A DNA stretch of 11,729 nucleotides from the NCBI GenBank assembly GCA_023133395.1, contig JAGLWO010000554.1:1-11729 (forward strand), given 5' to 3'. The stretch's first letter is position 1, and every line of letters starts with the position of its first letter. The DNA is from Candidatus Cloacimonadota bacterium. GTDB taxonomy: Bacteria; Cloacimonadota; Cloacimonadia; Cloacimonadales; TCS61. The translations under genes were made by a program, and so were the position numbers. Below, piece by piece: positions 1 through 6,800 of the stretch. Under the pieces are notes generated by a model, which was not told the DNA's origin, searched no databases, and saw only the letters and a list, made by a program, of their open reading frames with translations.

Positions 1-1
1 C

Positions 2-1384
2 GCCCTTTTATTCCTGCTCCTGAGTCCGCTAAAGAGCGAAACTATCTGGTCAGATGATTTTGAGGAAAATTCCGGTTGGCTGTTAAGCGGTGAATTTCAA
101 ATGGCTGCTCCCCAGGGTCTGGGCGGAGAATATGGTAACCCGGATCCTTCAGTAGCTTACGGTGGAACTAAGGTTCTTGGTGTGGATCTTACCGGCAGCG
201 GCGGCTACCCGGGTGATTATGAAAACAACCTGGGAAATCGTGAATACTCTGCTATCTCGCCCTCAATCGATTGCAGCAGTTTCCTGGATGTGCAGCTCTC
301 CTTTATGAGATGGTTGAATGTGGAACAACCGGCTTACGATCATGCCTACATAGACGTGAGCAATGATGATGGAACAACCTGGCTGGAGATCTGGACAAAT
401 ACTTCTGTGATCACAAACAATTCTTGGAATCAGGCAATATATGATCTATCAGCGATTGCCGATCTGCAAAGTAATGTGCGAATACGGTTTTCGATCGGAT
501 CTACCGACGGTTCCTGGCAATACAGCGGTTGGAACATAGATGATCTTTTAATCTCTGGTGTGGAAGCTGTGTTCGGTGCCATAGAGGGTAATATCGTCGA
601 TGCAAGCAACAGCGATCCCATTTCATTTGCTCAGGTGATGTCACCTTTTGGCAATACCATCTCGGATGAAGACGGATATTTTCTGTTAGCGGATATTCCC
701 ACTGGAAATCAATCGATATCGGTGACCGCTCTGGGTTATTTAGCATACACACAAGATGATATTATGGTTGTGGAAAACGATACGACTTATGTACTCTGTG
801 AGCTGGTACCCGACCCTGATTTACCACCCGAGCCACAAAACCTGGAAGCATTTGTGTTTAACGGCAATAATGTGCATCTAACCTGGGAAGAACCAAATTA
901 TACCAGAGATATACTTTTGGCCTACAATGTTTATCGCAACGGTATTATTATTCAGAGCGTCTTAGAAGAAGAGTATTTTGATCTCAATATGATTAATGGA
1001 CAATACCATTATTTCGTAACAGCAGTATATGATACCGGCGAATCAGCTGCTTCGGATCCGGTTTCGGTGATGATCAATGTAACAGATATTGGTAACGAAG
1101 AAATTCAAGAAGCGATGCTGCTATCCAGCTACCCCAATCCCTTCCACCAGGTGACCAGGATTGCTTTTTCTATGCGTGAAACTGCTCATGTAACCCTAGA
1201 AGTTTATAATCTCAAAGGCGAAAGGGTCAGAAAGCTGGTCGATGACAGCTTGCCTGTCCACAACCATACTATCAGATGGGATGGCAAAGACTCCAATGGC
1301 AATCGAGTCAGTTCAGGGATTTATTTTTATAAATTGAGAGCAGGGAAATTTACAGAAACTAAGAAAATGATCTTACTCAAGTAA
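2..1384 (+). CDS. Exported multidomain protein (jelly roll, carboxypeptidase-regulatory-like, FnIII, T9SS-type tail), 5'-partial
   Basis: The reading frame is open from base 2, so the ATG at 101 is internal and the true start lies just upstream of the window. The first visible residues (ALLFLLLSPLKS, then ETIWSDDFEEN) read as the hydrophobic core and end of a signal peptide, so probably only about 10 codons are missing. Counting from the first visible residue (460 seen): about 15-187 is a jelly-roll/MAM-like module (DDFE, GGEYGNPDPS, WNIDDLLISG) as found beside secreted FCB peptidases; about 192-270 is carboxypeptidase-regulatory-like (GAIEGNIVD, DEDGYFLLADIPTG, SVTALGY); about 275-360 is FnIII-like (PPEPQNLEA, VHLTWEEP, YNVYRNG, YFVTAVY); about 373-460 is the FlgD-like/T9SS-type tail (SYPNPF, VYNLKGERVRKLV, SGIYFYKLRAGK). 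No peptidase or other catalytic motif is visible, so the role is probably binding or surface display. TAA is followed at once by a second TAA, then by a terminator. GC content looks clearly higher than in the next two genes (about half GC in a sampled line, against about a third in the beta-helix gene). Confidence 0.88.
   Translation, partial: ALLFLLLSPLKSETIWSDDFEENSGWLLSGEFQMAAPQGLGGEYGNPDPSVAYGGTKVLGVDLTGSGGYPGDYENNLGNREYSAISPSIDCSSFLDVQLSFMRWLNVEQPAYDHAYIDVSNDDGTTWLEIWTNTSVITNNSWNQAIYDLSAIADLQSNVRIRFSIGSTDGSWQYSGWNIDDLLISGVEAVFGAIEGNIVDASNSDPISFAQVMSPFGNTISDEDGYFLLADIPTGNQSISVTALGYLAYTQDDIMVVENDTTYVLCELVPDPDLPPEPQNLEAFVFNGNNVHLTWEEPNYTRDILLAYNVYRNGIIIQSVLEEEYFDLNMINGQYHYFVTAVYDTGESAASDPVSVMINVTDIGNEEIQEAMLLSSYPNPFHQVTRIAFSMRETAHVTLEVYNLKGERVRKLVDDSLPVHNHTIRWDGKDSNGNRVSSGIYFYKLRAGKFTETKKMILLK
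1337..1371 (+). repeat. 35-nt perfect repeat in the sorting-tail coding region, copy 1
   Basis: This stretch encodes RAGKFTETKKMI at the extreme C-terminus of the first surface protein. It is identical base for base to 8374-8408 at the end of the third surface-protein gene, including all third codon positions. The middle gene has only a diverged equivalent (KSGKYQEIKKMV). Confidence 0.9.
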
Positions 1385-1406
1385 TAAAAAGAACAATTAT
1401 TTACAG

Positions 1407-1433
1407 CCACCGGAGAAATTCGGTGGTTTTTTT
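1407..1433 (+). terminator. Rho-independent terminator after the first surface-protein gene
   Basis: A stem CCACCG...CGGTGG (1407-1412 with 1421-1426), extendable by a G-T and an A-T pair, encloses a short A-rich loop and is followed directly by seven T (1427-1433). It lies 23 nt past the stop codon. This is a textbook intrinsic terminator and separates the first gene from the downstream pair. Confidence 0.9.
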
Positions 1434-1480
1434 ATTATATTCCACGAATAAATATTTAATAATAGAAAGATACAAAAAAC

Positions 1481-1573
1481 TTTACAAAAAAAAACTTTGC
1501 TCGAATTTGAATTATGTTTTCTAAATACATTGTTTTCTATGTAGTTAAAACTATTTAAAAGGGGGAGGATAAT
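1481..1573 (+). promoter_or_regulatory. Putative promoter/leader region of the two-gene surface operon
   Basis: The region lies between the terminator and the next start codon and is very AT-rich, with an A-tract around 1485-1494. Possible core elements are TTGAAT (1507-1512) or TTTG (1496-1499), with TAAATA/TACATTG around 1522-1532. None fits a sigma-70 or a Bacteroidetes-type (TTTG / TAnnTTTG) promoter at ideal spacing. A 9-nt direct repeat TGTTTTCTA occurs at 1515-1523 and 1531-1539, and a short inverted repeat TAGTT-AA-AACTA at 1542-1553. That a promoter is here follows mainly from the terminator upstream and the gene downstream; the exact boxes are uncertain. Confidence 0.3.
1561..1569 (+). 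promoter_or_regulatory. Strong Shine-Dalgarno of the propeller-like gene
   Basis: GGGGGAGGA stands 4 nt before the ATG at 1574, counted from the end of the purine run; the core GGAGG is about 5-6 nt away. It is a purine island in an otherwise AT-rich leader and fixes the start codon. Confidence 0.8.
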
Positions 1574-3835
1574 ATGTTTAACTTGAAATTTTATTTTGCA
1601 ATTATGTTGATTTTATTTTCCGTATTTTGTTTTTCCGATCAAATCGACCCGGTAATAGGTAATGAAACGGGTTATTGCTTGTCACCGGTTTCTTTAGAAG
1701 ATGCTTCTATTCGGGCATATTCATCACGTGATACAGTTCCACCATCTTTCACAATTACTCACATAGAAAATGGAGATGTTACGATTCAGGTTACTTCAGA
1801 CGAAGAACTTTATACGGGATGGGTTAATGAAAAGCTTATCTGGTCAGCAGCCAATTTTGATTACTGGTGGTTGAATACCCGCCTGGCAAAAGACACTCAG
1901 AACAACATTTATGCAGGAATTAAGTTGTATGAATATTCGACTCCGAATTCAAATTTCGATATGTATAAGCTGTACAATAATGGTGAAATTCTTGAGGAGC
2001 ATCTGGATTGGAACGGACCCGGCGGCAATCCATTAATTGTAAATAATCCTGATGAAAATGTTTATTTTGGGCAACCTACTCTCGATCCGGAGGGTATTGT
2101 AGATAGTGATAATATCACCTATATCGTTTCCAATGCCGGTGGCAGTAATGTACTCTTCACCAAGATCGATGCAGATGGGACAATACTTGTGAATAATCAA
2201 ACTGTTATTACCGGAGCAAATGCCTGGACGAACGAGATACGAATAGCAATTGATACAAATCATAGGATTTATCTCGTATGGTCTGCAGATATGCACGATA
2301 TTACCTACGCATATTCTGACGATGGTGGAGATTCCTGGTCAACTCCTGCTTCTCTATGCTATAATGCTTCCCAACAACTGAATAAACCTCAGGTATGCTG
2401 CGACAGCAATGATAATGTTCATATAATATGGCAGCACTGGACAGGTTCATCCAATTTATTATCCTATTTAAAATTACGACCGGATGGTACAATAGCAATT
2501 GATGAAAGCTTCTTAACCCAGGCGAATAATCAGGTATGGTCTGCGCGAATGGATATTGATGAACAAAATAATCTTCACATAGTCTGGGCAAAGAGCAGTC
2601 AGCAAATCACTTTTGCTTATTATACGAAAATTAATGGTAACCTCGATGGCAATGGACTTTCTCTGACTGATGGTGAATTATCATTGATCCAGGAATATGC
2701 ATTTCTATCAAATCAGAATATCCGTTATCCGAAATGCGTGGTAGATAACTATCAGAATGCCCACTCGATCTATGAACAGGGTAATTATGGCTGTAATGAA
2801 AACAAGTCTGTGTATTATAAGAAAATGAATTCTGTACCGCTTCTCAGGATTGAATGTCCGAATGATTCCGTTCTGTTTGTGGAAATGACAGGCAGCGGAA
2901 CTAATTGGGAAGGTGTATTCACTCCCCCCGAACCTGGAATTTATGATGTCCGAGTATCAGCTTCTGATGTTGATGGTAATACCGGCGTAGGTTTTTATCA
3001 GTTCGAATATACCGGTGTAAATAATGGATATATTTCGGGAAATGTAGTTTTAAGTGGAGGAGTGGGAGCTGTTGAAAATGTGCAGGTTATAGCGGGAATT
3101 TATTCCACAAACCCGGATACAAATGGAGATTACATTATTACCTTATCTCCCGGAACTTATGATGTTACTGCCAGTCTTGAGTATTATGAGTCTGATACTA
3201 TTATAGGGGTTGTTGTCGAAGAAGGGATCACAACTTCCAACGTGGATCTGACACTTTTGTTTGATCCTCCATTAAACCCACCACAGAACTTTCAAGTTGA
3301 TCCTTATACAGGTTTTGCCACATGGGATCCACCGATTCCAGTGCCAGGTGTAACACTGCTTGGATACAATCTTTACCTCGATGGATGTTTTGTGGGACAA
3401 ACAACTCTTAATCAGTGGCAATTTGTAGATTTAGTATACGGTCAGGATTATATATCAGGTATAAGTGCTGTTTACGAGGAAGGTGAATCTGAAATTGTTG
3501 AAATAAATTTCTGTTATCTGGGAACTGGAGCAGAAGACGATATTCTCTGCCATAAAACCGAACTTATCGGCAACTATCCCAACCCTTTCAATCCAGAAAC
3601 AACTATCTCATTTAATCTCACCGTAGAGGACGTAGAGAACACAGAGTTGATTATTTATAATATTAAGGGTCAGAAGGTTAAAACGTTAATTAATGAACAA
3701 TTGGAAGCAGGTAAACATTTTGTGAATTGGAACGGAAAAGATAATTCAGGTAAACAGGTTTCTACTGGAATCTATTTTTACAAATTAAAATCCGGGAAAT
3801 ATCAGGAAATTAAAAAGATGGTTTTATTAGAATAG
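1574..3835 (+). CDS. Exported beta-propeller-like protein with regulatory-like, FnIII and T9SS-type C-terminal domains
   Basis: 753 residues. Residues 1-21 form a signal peptide (MFNLKF, hydrophobic core, then FCFSDQ). About 105-415 contains recurring D-x-N/Q-N-x-[IV]-[HY]-[IL]-[IV]-W units (near 107, 178, 227, 277, 329 and 391), and one exact Asp-box, SDDGGDSW (248-255). This suggests a sialidase/BNR-like beta-propeller of about six blades. About 425-480 is an Ig/FnIII-like strand region. About 485-563 is carboxypeptidase-regulatory-like (GYISGNVVLSGG, DTNGDYIITLSPGTYDVTA). About 567-645 is FnIII-like (PPQNFQV, ATWDPP, YNLYLDG, YISGISAVYEEGES). About 664-753 is the FlgD-like/T9SS-type tail (NYPNPFNPETTISF, IIYNIKGQKVKTL, TGIYFYKLKSGK). 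The tail should direct export across the outer membrane and surface attachment if a type IX system exists. No catalytic tyrosine/arginine set of a sialidase can be claimed, so the propeller is more likely a binding scaffold. It is followed after 8 nt by the beta-helix gene, almost certainly in one transcript. Confidence 0.88.
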   Translation: MFNLKFYFAIMLILFSVFCFSDQIDPVIGNETGYCLSPVSLEDASIRAYSSRDTVPPSFTITHIENGDVTIQVTSDEELYTGWVNEKLIWSAANFDYWWLNTRLAKDTQNNIYAGIKLYEYSTPNSNFDMYKLYNNGEILEEHLDWNGPGGNPLIVNNPDENVYFGQPTLDPEGIVDSDNITYIVSNAGGSNVLFTKIDADGTILVNNQTVITGANAWTNEIRIAIDTNHRIYLVWSADMHDITYAYSDDGGDSWSTPASLCYNASQQLNKPQVCCDSNDNVHIIWQHWTGSSNLLSYLKLRPDGTIAIDESFLTQANNQVWSARMDIDEQNNLHIVWAKSSQQITFAYYTKINGNLDGNGLSLTDGELSLIQEYAFLSNQNIRYPKCVVDNYQNAHSIYEQGNYGCNENKSVYYKKMNSVPLLRIECPNDSVLFVEMTGSGTNWEGVFTPPEPGIYDVRVSASDVDGNTGVGFYQFEYTGVNNGYISGNVVLSGGVGAVENVQVIAGIYSTNPDTNGDYIITLSPGTYDVTASLEYYESDTIIGVVVEEGITTSNVDLTLLFDPPLNPPQNFQVDPYTGFATWDPPIPVPGVTLLGYNLYLDGCFVGQTTLNQWQFVDLVYGQDYISGISAVYEEGESEIVEINFCYLGTGAEDDILCHKTELIGNYPNPFNPETTISFNLTVEDVENTELIIYNIKGQKVKTLINEQLEAGKHFVNWNGKDNSGKQVSTGIYFYKLKSGKYQEIKKMVLLE

Positions 3836-3840
3836 GAGGA
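3834..3840 (+). promoter_or_regulatory. Shine-Dalgarno overlapping the upstream stop codon
   Basis: AGGAGGA begins inside the TAG stop of the preceding gene (3833-3835) and ends 3 nt before the ATG at 3844. Ribosomes finishing the upstream gene would sit on this site, which suggests translational coupling of the two surface-protein genes. Confidence 0.8.
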
Positions 3841-3843
3841 TTC

Positions 3844-6800
3844 ATGAATAGAATAATAATTATTTTTGTTTTATTAGTTATTTCTTATCTATCTCTTGCA
3901 GATACTCAAATCCCCGCAGGGAATGTAAGTGGAATCTGGGAACTTTCCGGATCACCTTTTTATATCAATGGAGAAATAACGATTCCAAATAACGCAACAC
4001 TGAATATCGAATCCGGTGTTGAAGTTATTTTTACCGGGTTTTATAAATTTAATGTTCAAGGACAGTTACTCGCAATCGGAACTGAAGAGAACCTTATTCA
4101 TTTCACAATTAATGATACTACCGGTTTTTCTAATACAAATTCTTCTGCAGGTGGCTGGCATGCAATCAGGTTTGATAATACTCCGGTTGTAAACGATTCT
4201 TCAAAGATCATTTATTGTAAACTGGAATATGCTAAAGCATATGGAGGTGGAGAAAGATTTGGTGGAGCAATTTATATAAATAACTTTTCTAAAGTTCTCA
4301 TTTCAAATTCCATAATTACTAATAATATGGCGTCTGGCTGGGGAAAGGGTGCAGGTATCTATTGTGAGAATGCTAACCTTAATATAAGTAATAACGAGTT
4401 TATTAATAATTATGTATCTTGGGGACGCGGTGGTGGAATTCATTGTGATTATTCTAATCTACTTATTAATAACAATATTTTCAGGGATAACACAGTAAAT
4501 TCCACTGCTTCCGAAGGTGCTGGAATTTATTGTGATCATTCAAATTCGGTGATAACCAACAATATATTCGACAATAATATTGCATCAGGAACCGGAGCAG
4601 ATGGTGCAGGTATTTACTGCATTTCAAGTTCAGAACCTTTGATTATTATGAATAATACTTTCTTAAATAATCAGTTGTATGGTAACTGTGATTCAGGTAG
4701 TGCAATTGGAGTTAACTATCATGAGTACGTTTTGATTAGTGATAATTATTTTGGTGGAAATAGAGGTGGAATTCATATCTCGCAGACGACTAATGCCGTA
4801 ATTACTCAGAATATTTTTGAAAACAATATTTTCATGACGACAGTAGCAATAGGCGCGGATTCTATTTATATTTCCGAAAATGAAATATGCAATAATACTG
4901 GAAGGGGAATTAGTATCGGTGGTTCTACAGGTATTATTGAAAATAATTTAATATCCGGAAATTCTTCAAATCAAAAAGGAGCTGGAATTAGTGTATCCGG
5001 TTCAAATTTTATTATTCAGAATAACGAAATTATTGGTAATTATTCTTCTGACAAAGGTGGTGGATTGTATTTATATGGAGCAAATCCCGGAATAATCAGA
5101 AATAATATAATCAAAGGAAATAGTACTCTTAATAAAGGTGGTGCAATCTATACCTATTCAGGCAATCTCACTATTGAGAATAACCTTTTTGAAGAAAATA
5201 CCTGCCAATATGATGGTGGTGCAATTTACCTTTGTCATGCTTCGGGAGATATAAATATAATTAAAAACATATTTACAGATAATCATTCCATAAATAGTGA
5301 AGGTGGAGCTATTTATAGTTTCGGGAGTGATTGTGATCCGAATATTATCAATAATACTTTTGTAGGGAATAGTGCTGATAATTCCGGTGGAGCAATTTAT
5401 AGTGATTTCTCAACCTGTTACATAGAAAATTCTATTTTATGGAATAATTTACCAAATGAAATTTCCGGAGGTGTTTACGTTACTTATTCTGATATTGAAG
5501 GTGGATATAATGGTATAGGAAATATTAATGCTGACCCTCTGTTTGAAGACATAGGAAATGGGAATTTTAATTTAACGGAAAATTCACCTTGTTTAGATGC
5601 TGGAAATCCAAATTCACCACCAGATCCTGATGGAACAATCATCGATATGGGAGCATTATATTTTCCACATATTGCAATCTATGCCGACTTCACAGTAAAT
5701 ACAGTTCTAGGTTCTCCTCCATTAACGGTTCATTTCACAGACCTTTCACATTCTCCAAATACTAATATTGTAGCCTGGCTTTGGGATTTCGATAATAATG
5801 GCACTATTGATTCCTACGTGCAAAATCCTACCTATATTTATGAAGAAGAAGGAGTTTATAGTGTTTCATTAACAGCTATCGGAGAAGAGGGTGATATCGA
5901 CACGGAGCTTAAAGAAGATTATATTACAGTTCATATCCCGACAATAATAAATATTCCGGATGACGAACCAACAATTCAGGCTGGAATCGATATTGCTGTT
6001 CCCGGAGATATTGTATTGGTGCACCCGGGTACTTACATAGAAAACATTAATTTCAACGGGAAGAACATTACAGTTGGTTCACTTTTTCTCACAACTCAAG
6101 ATACAACTTATATTTCTCAAACAATAATAGACGGGAATCAAGAACTGAGCACTGCAATATTTTGTAGCGGAGAGGATTCCACCGCAGTGTTATATGGGGT
6201 CACTATCACGAATGGATTGGCTGTGATAAAAGATTTTGAGTGGGGTGGTGGTATCTTTTGCCATAATTCCTCACCCACATTGACTGACTTGGTTGTATCT
6301 GACAATACCGCTTATTTTGGAGGTGGAATTGCAGCCCATAATCATGCAAATCCCAAAATAGTTAATTCAATAATAAAAAACAATCAAGCACTTTCGTCAG
6401 GAGGAGGAATCTTTTCTAACTATAATTCCAATCCAATTATTAGGCAAACAGCAATTATTGATAATGAATCAGATGGCAATGGAGGCGGAATTGTAAGTTG
6501 GGAATCTGAAATGATTTTGGATAATGTTACATTAGCAGGTAATTCTTCGAATAGTGCTGGAGGAGGAATCTATTTAGGGAATTCAAACTGCTCAATAAAT
6601 TCTTCGATCTTATGGGATAATTTTCCAGAAGAGATTATATTATATTCTTTTGAAGAATTAAGTTCTGTTACAATTTCATATTCGGATATTCAAAATGGTA
6701 TCTCCGGAATTATTGTCAATAATGGAACAGTTAATTGGCTGAATGGAAATGAAATTTCCAATCCTCTTTTTATAGAAAACTATCATCTATCAGAAAATTC

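Noticed and set aside
101..103. ATG as start of the first gene
   Set aside because: The frame is open to base 2 and encodes a signal-peptide end and the start of the jelly-roll module (WSDDFEENSGW), so this Met is internal.
1574..3835. Active sialidase
   Set aside because: Only one Asp-box is present and I cannot identify the catalytic arginine triad, Tyr/Glu pair or Asp of a sialidase.
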